From Acanthaster planci (Eukaryota > Echinodermata > Asteroidea > Valvatida > Acanthasteridae), in the NCBI RefSeq assembly GCF_001949145.1, contig NW_019091436.1:328485-392484 (forward strand): a stretch of DNA of 64,000 nt. Direction: 5' to 3'. The notes beneath the pieces are model-generated. The model did not search any database and was not told the origin of the DNA. It saw only the letters and a program-made list of their open reading frames with translations. Within the stretch, counting starts at the first letter, position 1. Each line of letters starts with the position of its first letter. Below, one piece after another: positions 24,383 to 34,904 of this stretch. The translations under genes and the position numbers were made by a program.

Positions 24383-25298
24383 CGTGTTTTTCTTCCAACT
24401 CAACTCAGTGATGTCTAGTAATGAAGTGTTGGGAGCAGACCTCAGACTACAATGTTGGCATAACTCATATCGTGGGATGACCCTGCCCCCTTCTGCATCA
24501 TCGACGAGGTTAGGAATAGTATCGACCACTTATAACTGAACAGGTGAGGAACAATGGGCTTCATGGAGCAGGAATATCAGACTTTGAAAGAGTTGGTAAT
24601 AATCAAGTTACTAGCAACCAGCGCTGTCTCAATTTCGCTTAATACAAAAGTTAAAAAAGCACGATTATTTCTTAGTTTTTTACTTTTGTTTCACTATTTT
24701 AAAAGCTATTTTTACCACTTTTTTGTTTTTATGCTAATGAGTATTGTGATTTATTGTGTAGGCCTATTGTGATGTCATTCCAGGGACAAAGTACGGTATC
24801 AGTGTTACATTGGTTTGTACACAAAAAAGTCTTCCATTTTTTTGAATTTTGCTAGACTGTTTCTAAGAAATATTCATTGCAGCTACACGTTTAAAACCAA
24901 TCATTTGACAAGGTCTGGCTATGAGTAGGAAGTTGAATGGATAAGTTCTATAAAACTGCACAATTTGTGTAATATTATCCTTGTCTGATTCAAGTTGGTT
25001 AGAGATAATCAGAATGGAACACCTTCTTTGCGGTGTTTACTAGAACATACTGGCGTCCTCGGTGACCAATAGTTAATTGATCTTCTATTCACTCAATCCC
25101 TAATCCCCAAATGCACAACATATGCATTTACAAAGAGAAGCGACCTTTGACTCAAACCGTTAGTGTACGTCTTATTAAACCGGCATTCTACACAGTTTAT
25201 ATTTCAAAATATTGATTGTTTGTATTTTCATTTCTGTTTAATGACATTTGTTGTTTTAACTTATACCAGCACCGATATAGATATGCGACATAGATATT

Positions 25299-25556
25299 TT
25301 CGAAACAGGTCATCTTTGCCTTGGTAGGCCTCCATCTGTTGGCTTGATGCACTAGTGTAAGGCTGTCATCGGTCGGAGAGGGGCGTGTCCTCCTCCTGGG
25401 ATGCGGTGGCAAATGCTACAAAGACGTCATGGAGGAACTGACATTGTTCAAAGCTAAAGATGAATGTGTTCAGATGGAAGGTGTCTTGGTCGTGCCACAG
25501 TCTGAAGAGGAACTGATATCCTACTACGTTTTATGCCGCACAGATTTTGCCGGCAC
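25299..25556 (+). pseudogene. C-type lectin paralogue 4, exon 1 remnant
   Basis: On the plus strand, opposite to the intact gene, the sequence reads QVIFALVGLHLLA, then a stop, then after a frame change GGKCYKD, LFKAKDECVQMEG and VLVVPQSEEE, where a short deletion breaks the frame again. It closely resembles the copy at 35908 (same stop after HLLA). No exon 2 follows. The two copies on this strand flank the transporter gene, so one probably arose from the other by duplication. Confidence 0.75.
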
Positions 25557-25730
25557 TTTTTTTTAGACTTAGGTTGGATGTAAACTTTATAACCCTGGTT
25601 AGCGTAGCCTCAGTCATCCTCAGGCATATTCTACTGATAAGATTCAAACTCTAAGCTTCTGGTCGCCGATTGTTCCACCAGCCAAAATCGGACTGGTGGC
25701 AAGGAAATTTTGTTTCTCCTAATTTTTTAA

Positions 25731-25861
25731 TGATGGGCCAGATGTCGTCCAAACCGGTCAAACTTAAGGTCAGACGGAGGAAGAAGTTCTCGCTGGTCAA
25801 GGACTCCGTCTCCCCGGGCCAATTAGAGAAGTACAAGAAATGCAGAGCCAGTCTGGTACCG
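25731..25861 (+). CDS. Candidate coding exon of unknown gene
   Basis: From ATG 25731 the frame reads a strongly basic segment (KLKVRRRKKFSLVKDS) ending in phase 0 at a good donor, CCG followed by GTATGT at 25862. Codon choice is GC-rich at third positions, unlike the AT-rich surroundings and like the real exons here. I do not recognise the protein and cannot find its next exon. The liprin-beta-like exon at 27687 also starts in phase 0, but known liprin-beta proteins do not carry this sequence in that place. It may be a first exon, a fragment of a duplicated gene, or chance. Confidence 0.4.
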
Positions 25862-25938
25862 GTATGTTTTTGATCACACTGTCCAATCAAACAGTTCTAC
25901 CGTATTTTTATGTTTATTTTTGTTTCTTTACGTCATCT

Positions 25939-26380
25939 TTAACCCTAACCCCCTAGGCTCTTGCACTAGAAAGCATACTGAGCCTCACAAAATCCAAGAG
26001 GTACATGTACTTGTCTACGTACTTGTACCGTCCATGCGGGTCACTGTACCAAACCTGATAAACTCCAACAGAATGAGCCCGTTGCAGTTTGAGTGATATG
26101 GTATGGATGGGTCTATGCAGTATAGGATGACTTGCATTGAACAGTACCAAACCTGACAAAATCAAGCATAGTCCAACAATTGGTGAAGCAAGTCAGACAC
26201 TGCACACAATGAACCCTGTGTGTCCCAACTCACACAGAATCCAACACCATCTCCCTGGGCCTTTCGTCCCCAGTCTCACAAAATTCAACAAGTTCACAGG
26301 TACGGTACCAAACCTGCCAACACCTCCCAAAACATGCTGTTGAAGTATGGCAGGTTTTGGGTACCGGTGGTTAGGGTTAA
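25939..26380. mobile_element. 440-bp element with TTAACCCTAACC inverted ends
   Basis: The left end TTAACCCTAACC (25939) is mirrored by GGTTAGGGTTAA ending at 26380. Just inside the right end, GGTACCAAACCTGCC and GGCAGGTTTTGGGTACC form a further inverted pair around 26305-26365. Inside, CAGTACCAAACCTGACAAAATCAAGC recurs at about 31288. Other TAACCCTAACCCCCT words occur at 31073 and 42949, so the element belongs to a dispersed family. The interior has no coding capacity. Confidence 0.6.
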
Positions 26381-26609
26381 TGAGGATAAACTCTGATCAG
26401 CGCACATCACAGCTTGGAGTGACAGTACAAATTTACAATGATTAACAAGACATACGTGTACATCATAAATGGCTGCATTTAATTAGGGAGATATCATAAC
26501 ACCAGATATATGGGCATATAAACAATGAATATGACTTTAAATCAAGTTAAAAAAAATTAAATTGAAATTAAAAAAATTAAACAAAAATGCTACATTAGAG
26601 GTTCAGAGG

Positions 26610-26790
26610 TGTGAGAATTCAGCTTTTTAGCCAATTCCAGTTTTCAAGTTTTTTGTTTAGAAGATGTTGACCCTGAAATTCAGCTTTTTGTACACCTGGT
26701 CTGCACAAAATTATGGGAACTTTTTATATTTCAGCTTTTGGCTAGCAGTTTTCAGCTTTAATTTCAAGTGGCCACTCCCACCCTGCAGAT
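26610..26790 (+). repeat. Dispersed TTCAGCTTTT-rich repeat, related to 57120-57245
   Basis: This segment repeats TTCAGCTTTT several times and shares the order GTACA, ACAAAA-TATGGGA, TTTTTA, TTCAGCTT with bases 57120-57245. It looks like two old copies of one interspersed repeat. No coding capacity is evident. Confidence 0.5.
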
Positions 26791-27220
26791 TGTAATTAGC
26801 CTGTTGTTAAATTTACTGCTTGGTTTTGTAAAATCTGAAGTTTGTTAATAACGTATTTATAAGCACCCTAAGTCCAAAATGCAGCAGCAGCAGCCAATTA
26901 GAGGTTTAGGCTTATACAATTTATTACGTGTATACTGGTAATGGTTAACCTACCAACCCAAACATTTCAATACTCCAAGTTGTCGAGATTTTAGATACTG
27001 ATTGGACCATACACCAAGATACCGGTAGTTTAACCGGGTCACATTCTCCAATTTATATCATCCTTAATTTCAACATTCAGATTATTATGTTTAGAATGTT
27101 TGTTTAATGTGCCAATGGTCAGCTCTGTGGTTTATAACCAATGAGTGTTTACTCGTTATCAGTATTTTTTTATTTATTTGACATGTCGTAAAAACAGACA
27201 ACAAACCAGCAGCATAAATT

Positions 27221-27266
27221 TAAAAAAAAAACCAAAAAAACAAAAACAAACAAACAAACAAAAACC
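27221..27266. repeat. A-rich (AAAC)n simple repeat
   Basis: Poly-A runs are followed by four AAAC units. It could be the decayed tail of a retroposed sequence, but no body is recognised upstream. Confidence 0.8.
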
Positions 27267-27451
27267 AGTGGCACATACTAGGAGTTTTAAAAAGTTGAGT
27301 TAACATCTGTGACCTGAAGGCCTCTCACTCCAGTGCCTCTGGTATATAACAAAAATATAAAAAAAGGTTTCTAATTACATGTGTGACCCCCAAAAAATAA
27401 ACATTGAAAATTCCTAATTTATTTTTTGAGACTGCTTTAGATCCAATCAGT

Positions 27452-27845
27452 TGCAGGAGAGTGACATGGAAAACTTTAAAGAGCAGATCAGCGTCTTAAG
27501 TGTTATAGGGCATGCTTTAACTGACCCAGGTGTTTGTTTCCGAGAACAGGTGAATGGGGCCCCCCCCCGATACCCTCAGACCAGATTTGGCATCTGGAGA
27601 GCGACAAGGCATGCCAGTGTGTATCAGCATATTCCGAGAACAGAGAAGGGTCTCTAATTGACCTGTGCGCTGTTGTTTGGTTGCAGGTGAACGGACTACC
27701 CTTGGCGTCCTCGGACCAGGTCCAGCGCCTGGAGGGCGACAAGGAGTCCCTCCTGCTGCAGATCAGTGTCCTCAATGACCAGGTGGAGGCCCAGTCGGAG
27801 GCCATTCAGGAGATGGAGAAAGGGCTGGCCCCATGATGCATGAGG
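27452..27845 (+). pseudogene. Isolated array of liprin-beta-like coiled-coil exons
   Basis: The best copy starts after a TTGCAG acceptor at 27687 and reads VNGLPLASSDQ, then RLEGDKESLLLQISVLNDQ and VEAQSEAIQEMEKG. From memory this matches the N-terminal coiled coil of liprin-beta (PPFIBP), a scaffold at synapses and cell-matrix contacts, where NG-LP and a heptad LE-DKESL-LQ-SVL-DQVEAQ occur in the same order. A TGA at 27834-27836 comes just before a GTAAGG donor at 27846. A second, decayed copy follows CAG at 27550 (shared GTGAA-GG, GACCAG, CTGGAGAGCGACAAGG). A third, partial match lies at 27455-27500 (SDMENFKEQISVLS). No other liprin exon is seen in the window. This suggests a duplicated fragment with tandem exon copies, or very widely spaced exons of a gene with a poison exon. 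Confidence 0.6.
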
Positions 27846-27889
27846 GTAAGGACCTGGGCCCAATAGAGGGTGTCCACGGCAGCCATCTT

Positions 27890-28480
27890 TCAGGCCAAGG
27901 CCCATTTTCACGGCCATGCTAAGCATGCATTTTTACGCTAACAGAGGCTCTGCATATTTCATGGAGACTGTAAGCAGTAAGCATGGCACAAGGCACGCTT
28001 ACCTTGGAGGCAATATTTGCCAGTGACAAAAAACTGAACATCTCTGCGTTCTCAGAACTGTGAGCACAACCAGGTGAAGCACTGCCTTGAAATAGCGCTT
28101 AAGGTTTTCTGCTAAGCAAATTTTTCAGCAAATTTTTCTGCTATGGAAAGCATGCCTTTTCTGTTAACTGCTAAGCGCACCATGACATTAGGCCCAGTGC
28201 TTCTGTTATTCAGGCCATGCACAAAGGAGGTATTTCCGTGGGACAAAAGAACTGCCCTGCAAGATGGCAAAGCCTCTATTTCACGGCACTGCTAAGCACA
28301 TTCTTTTTTGCCAAGAGAATCTGTGCATATTTCATGGAGACCGTAAGCAATAAGCACGGCAAAAGGTATGCTTACCTCGGAGGAAAAATTTGCTTAATGT
28401 TGTAACAAAACAGCGAAAATCTCTATGTGGGTGCAACCGTAGGTGCAGCCATGCGAAGCATCCCCATGAAATAGTGCTCA
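27890..28480 (+). repeat. Direct duplication of about 200 bp, two diverged units
   Basis: Units at about 27890-28110 and 28210-28480 share TTTCACGGC, GCTAAGCA, TGCATATTTCATGGAGAC, GTAAGCA-TAAGCA-GGCA and GCTTACCT-GGAGG in the same order. They look like two members of one interspersed repeat or a local tandem duplication, in the 3' flank of the transporter gene. Confidence 0.7.
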
Positions 28481-28652
28481 TGGTAGGCTAAAGTTTCGGC
28501 TATAGTATTGTGCAATTATTGTTCTGCGTGAAATTGGGCCCTTGTCTTTGGCTGACTCTATGGTGTTAGGTTTAAGCTGTTTTGGAAGCTTAAAACCTAG
28601 CAGGTTATAGTGACATACATCTGTCCATTGAATTTGAGAGCCGGCTCAGAAA

Positions 28653-28658
28653 TTTATT
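28653..28658 (-). terminator. Polyadenylation signal for the MFS transporter gene
   Basis: TTTATT on the plus strand is AATAAA on the gene strand, 168 bases beyond the transporter stop codon. It is the first canonical signal I see there. Confidence 0.5.
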
Positions 28659-28825
28659 ATGTCCAAACGTTAAGACCGACAACTCTATCATTGTTTGAAT
28701 GCATTTTACTGAAAACCCACACATTCAAAGAAATACGGAGCCTCCAAAACAGTCACTGAGTTTATGCAAAGTCTTTTGAGGTAGTCAATCCAAGGATGAC
28801 CGATCAATCAGCCGGCATTTCCTCG

Positions 28826-31800
28826 TTAGGCAGCGGGCGAAATTCTTGGCCAGCGGTCATCAGGGATAAGTCTGGTCCAAGTCAGATGCAGGAAGAAAGT
28901 CAGGGCTGTGCTCATTCCGGATACTATGCCCATCATGATGAAACCTCCGCTGTAGCTGTTGGTGACATCATGCAAGTGGCCTACATGGGGAGGGGGTCAG
29001 AAACCAGGCATGCATTACACAAGTCAGGGATGCCTGGCATATCAAGATAATGTGTGGCTCCACGACCCTCCCTTTTAAATCTAGAATATTGACAGGTAAG
29101 GAGAAAGTTGACATGCTGTATGTGCGACCTTGAACTTCTAATTACAACAAAACCATACGTGGAATTGAGATGAAATTTAAGAGTTGTACTGATAATGAGT
29201 GTCTGCACGTGCATGCCAAGTTTCAAAATAATCGGGCATAGGAATCTTCTGCTTAATACCACAGGATCCCATAGAATATACTGGTACAAAGAAGAGGGTG
29301 TTTCTGTGTGTGGAGAGATGAGTAAATCCAATAGAACTCGTAGGCATTATCACTGTTGCATATTTGTTAGAGTCATTAAACACATGTATGAAGTTATTGA
29401 GTGCTGGAAAATTGCATATTTATAAGAATGTTAATGAGAATTGGTGTAGTAGAGAGTTTCTTACCAGCCATAAGTGCCGACGAGAAGTCACCGATACCAG
29501 CAAAAACCAGGCTGACTCCCGATCCTCCAGGGAATCTCTCTTGCCCGACAATCTGCCGAGTTATTGTGATCTGCATGGGGATAAATGCTCCTGCTGACAG
29601 GCCGACCAGCACAGCACAGACCATGAACCACGGGTAGCTCTCAACCGAGGCAATGATGGGCCCAGCCACGGCGGACAGCGCGACGGCGGCGCCGTACACG
29701 TACGCGGGATGCACCTGGCCAGTGTCCACCAGCCAGCCGTGGGTCATCCGGCTGGCGATGTTGGCGATCCCGATGGCCGAGATCAGGGAGGTAGCCTGGA
29801 GGGTGGGCACACCTACCGACTCAGCCCGGGCGACGATGTACGCTAGGGTGACACCCATGATCGAAGTGTTGGTGACGGCGGCTAGCAGGAAGCTCACGTA
29901 GACCCGGTTGGTCCAGAGGAGGGATAGGCCTGAAAGGAACAAGAACCTTGTGACCATCGTAGTCGATCTCTCCTGTTTACTGTGATCCTGTGAGGAGCTG
30001 ACAGAGAATTTGTTGGTTTGACCAATGGCATCATCTTCAGACTCATCAGCGCTCTCTAAAAGCTGTTTATATCTAAATACCCCCTCCGTCTCCCGATGCG
30101 TCAAACTTCCATTGTTTCCTCGGTCGCACTGTTCGCCGCTCTGCGATTTTGAATGGGCTCTTTCGCCTGCCGGAGCCCTCAGCAGTCCAGCGCACACCAA
30201 CAGGTTGGCCTCCACGGCGCTCAGGACAACGAGGGCGCCGCGCCAGCCGTACTGCTCTATCAGGAAGCTATTCAGGATGGGCATGACTATGGTGCCCACG
30301 CTAGTGCCTGTCAAGGTGATGCCGTTGGCCGTGGCGTAGTGCTCGTGGAAGAGCTCACTGATGATGAAGAGGACCCCCATGTGGGACATCCCAAAGCCGA
30401 TACCTGGAAAAGGGACAAATGGCAGACAGCTGAGAGCAACTGGATATACATGTCTGTGCTTTGATGGAACCATGATTCAATGTCCAAGAGCCGCAAAGTA
30501 GGAATTATTGGCAGCCAGAATATTTGGTACAGAAAGTAATGTCTTCAGGGACAAGAGAAATTTTCTTGCCCCTTTGAGGATAAAGTTCCTGCACCTTGGT
30601 GTTAAAGTCAAGGAAGGTTCAGGAACTAGACAAGTTCAAGGGATAACACATATCAAGAAGCATACTTTCAAAATTTGTATGTACTAGTTCGATAATCAAT
30701 GAAAAGCAGCAGACATTCATTTGCAGAAGTTTATAAGACCACCCATACAAAATCCATTAACCTGTGGTGTTGAAGTGCGACCTCATCGTCGAGTGGGGCA
30801 CTTTCTTGTGATTGGGTCTCGTCATACTCACCCGCCATGAAGGGAATGGTAGTAAACAAGACGGAGATATCGCGGGCGAACGACGCGAGGAGAAGTCCAG
30901 CAGACGACAGGCAGGCCCCAGCTGCCACCACTGGGCGCACGCCATAGCACTGGGCCAGGGCACCGGCCAAAGGCGCTGGAAGGCAGAAGATGAAAATTGG
31001 GCATGAACTGCCTGTCACATATAAGTCACCAGAAGGATTACGGCAAGCACTGGAAACAAGAGAACGAGGGCTTAACCCTAACCCCCTGTGCTTTTGTATC
31101 AGAAACAGGTCTGAACTTAGCAAAGGTCAACAGACAGAACTATCTAAAAGGAGATCACTGGACTTTAATACTGGCAGGGGACTGGGTGGAATCTGTTTAC
31201 TCCAATTGGTCAACAGTGTTCAAATTTGAGTCATTTGGTACTGATAGGTCTCTACAGTAAACAGGTGACTTGCAATGTTATATGCAGTACCAAGCCTGAC
31301 AAAATCAAGCACGACAAAATCATGCGCAGTCCAACACATGGTACAGCGAGCAAGTCACTCTACAGAGTGCAGTGATTTACGGTACATGTAGACTTATCGT
31401 ACAAGAAAAGAGCCCCTTCAAAAAAAAAAAAAAACCGTAACATTCTGAAAAGGAGGGAGCTACGGAGCTCTGGAAGTGTCATCCGACTTTTCCAGATACC
31501 GAGATAATTTTTCTTTTTAAGTCGACTTACAAAGTGTATTTAGTCGATTTAACGAGATAGATGATGTAGTCAAGTCGACTTCCAAATGATAGTAGGTCGA
31601 CTTGGGAGATATTTCATGACATCAAGTCTACTTTCAGAATTCCCTATGTAGACTTGGCGAGATTATTTATGTGGTTAAGTCGACTCTCTTATTTAGTGAG
31701 ATGACTTGGCAAGATAACTTATGTCATCAAGACTGCCTTTGGAATTCGCGATGTCAACTCGGCGAGATAATTTATGTTGTCAAGTCGACTTTACAATTGT

Positions 31801-33819
31801 GGGAAGACGACTTGGCAAGAAAATTTATGTAGTCAATCCAACTTCCTATTTCTGGTAGGTCGACTTGAAAAGAAAATCTATGTCAGTGAGTCGACGTCCC
31901 AATTCTATAATAATTTATGTCATCAAATCTGCTTCTAAAATTCACTGTGTGGACTTGGCGATATAAATTATGTTGCAAGGTGACTTCATAATTCTAGTAA
32001 GTCAACTTGGCGAGATAATCCATGTCATCAAGTGTACAACATGCAGGCATGAAATGACTACTTACAAGTGAACGTGACCTGCAGCGTATTTTCTCACCAA
32101 GTCGACTTGCTAGAATTTGGAAATCGACTTGACTGCAAAATTACTTTCGACGAGTCGACATAGTGAATTCTGAAAGCAGACTTGATGAAATGAATTGTAT
32201 CGCCAAGTCGACTTACTAGAATTAGGAATTCGACTTGAGTAGTTAACTTATCTCGCCAACTTTACACAAGCAAAATCTGGAAGTAGACTTGACAACAAAA
32301 TTATCTCTCTGAGACGACATACCGAGTTCTGGAAGTAGACTTGATGACATAAATTATCTCGCCAAGTCGACCTACTTGAATTAAGAAGTCGACTTAATAA
32401 CATAAATTATCTCGCCAAGTCGATATAGGGAACTCTGGAGGTAGGCTTGATGTCATAAAATATCTCGCGATGTCAACTTACGATACCTAGGAAGTCAACT
32501 TAATTTATCTCGTTAAATCGACTAAAATTGATACGCTTTATAATTCGACTTACGAAGATAAATTATCTCAGTATCTGAACATGTCGGATGGCACTCACAG
32601 AGCGCCGTAAGTGAGCAGGCCACATGTCCCAGTGTCTTTAGTGAGTACTCTTTGTTGGAATTACCGGTACATACCGGTAATGTCCTACTGTATACACAAG
32701 TGGTTTCTCAATTCCACGGCGATCCTTCAACATTCTCTCTCTGCGGCTGTGTCTGAGTCACGTAGGCAACAGCTGGAAATAACGAAGATGCTCACGGAAG
32801 CAGCTAGCTGTGTACACTGAACCGGTAGCTACATGCTGCGTGCAGCAGCTTTCGCAGCGCTATATGATCTTTGGGTAAAAGGCCGATTTTCACTTCGGAT
32901 AGATGCGAAAGCGAGTTGAATATGACGTCATGAAATGTTTGTAGCCAATTCCCCTTAAGTTCAACTTTATGGGTAAAGGCAGGTTTGCACTTTCGGTGGA
33001 TGCGAGCGCAAATTGAATTCGATGTCATGAAATGTTTCTAGCGAATTTGGCTCGTGTTCACTTTTTGGCAATTTGCAGTGCAAATTTCTGGGTTTCCCCA
33101 GAGGTGGTGACTCGACATGTATCCGGTATGTAGGGGTGGTCAAACAAATTTGGCCAAAACACTTGCCTAAAAAAACTTGAGTGTTTTCAAAAGAGGCCTG
33201 TAATAAATCCAACTGTGTGTAGTCTACCAGTACATTTACTCCAAATTTCCCCTAAAAAATAAATCCAACTTGTATTTTGTGTACCTTGCCTTCTTGATCA
33301 TTCTGAACAATTTAAAACTGATCTATTTCAAAATATCTACAGGTAAGTTATTTTGCCGTTTCCTTCCATCTTTGTCTATCTTAAGAGTGAGGTGTGAAAT
33401 TCAACAGACGAGCCTGAGGTGGTCACTCACATCAGTGAGCTGAGCCGCCTCACACTTGAATAGGCATCACAAAATCGTGTTTCATGTATGCTTTCTTGCG
33501 AAATGATGAATTGGCCTTTGCCCAACTTCACAAGTAACTGCGCTTTCCTTAGAGGAAGTATCGTTTTTCAACCCATTTTAGTCTACATAAAATGCCAAAG
33601 AGTTTGGTGGAACTTACAAGTACACAGGAGCATGACCATCACCGAGATGGAGAGTCCGCCAACCTGCGCCGAGCTGTCCGGGAACTCCCTGAACCATTCG
33701 ATGTAGAACACGCCCAGAGAGGTGGCCATGCCCTTGGTCAGACAGTTCACCGTGAAGCTGGCCAGTAATATCGGCCAGTTGTGAATCTCTGACGAAGACA
33801 TCTTGCTACAGTCCTCCAC
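28826..33819 (-). CDS. MFS transporter, monocarboxylate-transporter (SLC16) type, four exons
   Basis: Exons on the minus strand: 33819-33618, 30975-30832, 30403-29465, 28980-28826; all three introns fall in phase 1 and the frame is open to TAA, giving 479 residues. The order is MFS-like: a first span WPILLASFTVN, the loop-and-helix PLAGALAQCYGVRPVV typical of SLC16 spans 2-3, then GIGFGMSHMGVLFIISELF, a GTSVGTIVMP span and YGWRGAL. A polar central loop follows (about residues 230-290), the usual cytosolic loop between spans 6 and 7. The second half includes MTHGWLVDTG and ends with GHLHDVTNSYSGGF, a family-type span 11-12 junction. Known SLC16 proteins carry monocarboxylates, aromatic amino acids or thyroid hormones across the plasma membrane. 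The signature DGGWGW in span 1 is replaced (IHNWPI), so this is a divergent member and its substrate is open. Intron 1 (2.6 kb) holds the foldback array. Confidence 0.88.
31266..31345 (+). repeat. Dispersed repeat shared with 26127-26180
   Basis: Both places read GACTTGCA, CAGTACCAA-CCTGACAAAATCAAGCA and CAGTCCAACA in order, and both lie downstream of a TAACCCTAACCCCCT word (31073 and 25940). This is a second copy of the family, in intron 1 of the transporter gene. No inverted right end was found here, so it is probably truncated. Confidence 0.65.
31461..32609. mobile_element. 1.15-kb palindromic foldback array in transporter intron 1
   Basis: The left half (to about 32040) consists of some 11 imperfect units of about 53 bp, each with a GTCGACTT-like word followed by GGCGAGATAATTTATGT and (AT)CAAGTCGAC. 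The right half (from about 32090) has about nine units in reverse complement (ACATAAATTATCTCGCC AAGTCGAC). The outer ends also match: TACGGAGCTCTGGAAGTGTC on the left against the complement of GCACTCACAGAGCGCCGTA on the right, followed by CATCCGAC on both. The unit core AAGTCGACTT is itself a palindrome. Tandem units inside long inverted arms are the structure of foldback transposons. There is no reading frame. Unit divergence shows it is not brand new. Confidence 0.9.
32873..33047. repeat. 96-bp tandem duplication
   Basis: Two adjacent copies share GGGTAAA-GGC, TTT-CACTT, ATGCGA-CG and GTCATGAAATGTTT-TAGC-AATT at a spacing of about 96 bases, with roughly three quarters of bases alike. It lies in intron 1 of the transporter gene. 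Confidence 0.75.
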
Positions 33820-34904
33820 AAGAAAGAAAAACGGTGACCAAACTGATTGAATGTTTTAAGAGCAGCACCTCAAAGGAAAACGTGTTTTTTCTGATTGCAT
33901 CAGTTCAAATAAATGTGGAAGCATCCAAATCGAACGCGGTGTCATTTGCCGTCAGAGCTCAACTATATGAAGAAAAGGCTTTTTTTTCTGTTAATGCCAC
34001 GGATGTAAGTGTCCATGAACACTTTCTTTTCATTGAAAGAGAGAGAGAAAACGCACGCATAAGACTTAACTAGAATGACTTTACATAGCTTTGAGGACCG
34101 TCACAAACACGGAACATTCCACAGGTACCCAGCCAAAAGCTTTGTAGGCAAAATTCCACACGAACGAGCATGCCGGTAGATCCTCCAAGAACTTAAACAA
34201 GATTCAGCAGTAGCCGCGTGCCTTCGGAGACTTTTTACGTTTATACATGTACATTTACTACACAAAGAATACCTAAGAACGAACCTTGAAAGGAGCCAAA
34301 GCACACGCAGGCGTCACTAAAAGTAAAAATACACCGAGCACCTGAGTTGACATACCCATGCATACCAGTACATGCCCAGCACATAAAGGTAAGTAGCACA
34401 GTGTGTGTGTTATCCTATGTGTACCCAGTACTTGGCATTATCAATAACCTATGAAGTCTACGGCGCTCTACCCACCCAAACGGTCACTAAATATGCAAAT
34501 TTCCCAAGCGCGTAGTATTCATTCTTTGAAAAGATTAGATCACACACGGTGCATCCTGACCTCCCACAATGGAGCGCTGCCTCATCGTCCTTCTTTTCTC
34601 AGCGTTGTAAAGGTAATGGACGTGTCCTTCGAGGCATCTTCGATTTATCCAGCTTCCGTTTTCGCTACACGGTTCTGCGTCGATCTGATCACCTTTCCTT
34701 CCTTTGTAAATAAAGCATAACCTGGATTTATCCATTTATTGGTAAGAGTGTTCTTTTCGTGCATATTTTTGTGTTCATTCTTCAGTTTTCTTGTATGTGC
34801 ATCCTGCAGGTGTTTACCGTTGGTACTACGAGGCTAACTACGCTGTGTCTACCCTACGGATAAATTATAGGCTTTAGCAGACCCCTGGGTTGATTTCAGG
34901 TGGT
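33820..34904. other. Upstream region of the transporter gene; no exon recognised
   Basis: The promoter of the minus-strand transporter gene should lie in the first few hundred bases above 33819, but no motif stands out. A plus-strand AATAAA near 34711, after a pyrimidine-rich stretch, could belong to a retroelement remnant continuing into the GC-rich block that follows. Confidence 0.4.

Noticed and set aside
31461-32609. CRISPR-like array of spaced repeats
   Set aside because: Repeats are imperfect, palindromic, and switch orientation halfway, and the host is an animal with spliced genes. A foldback element explains it.
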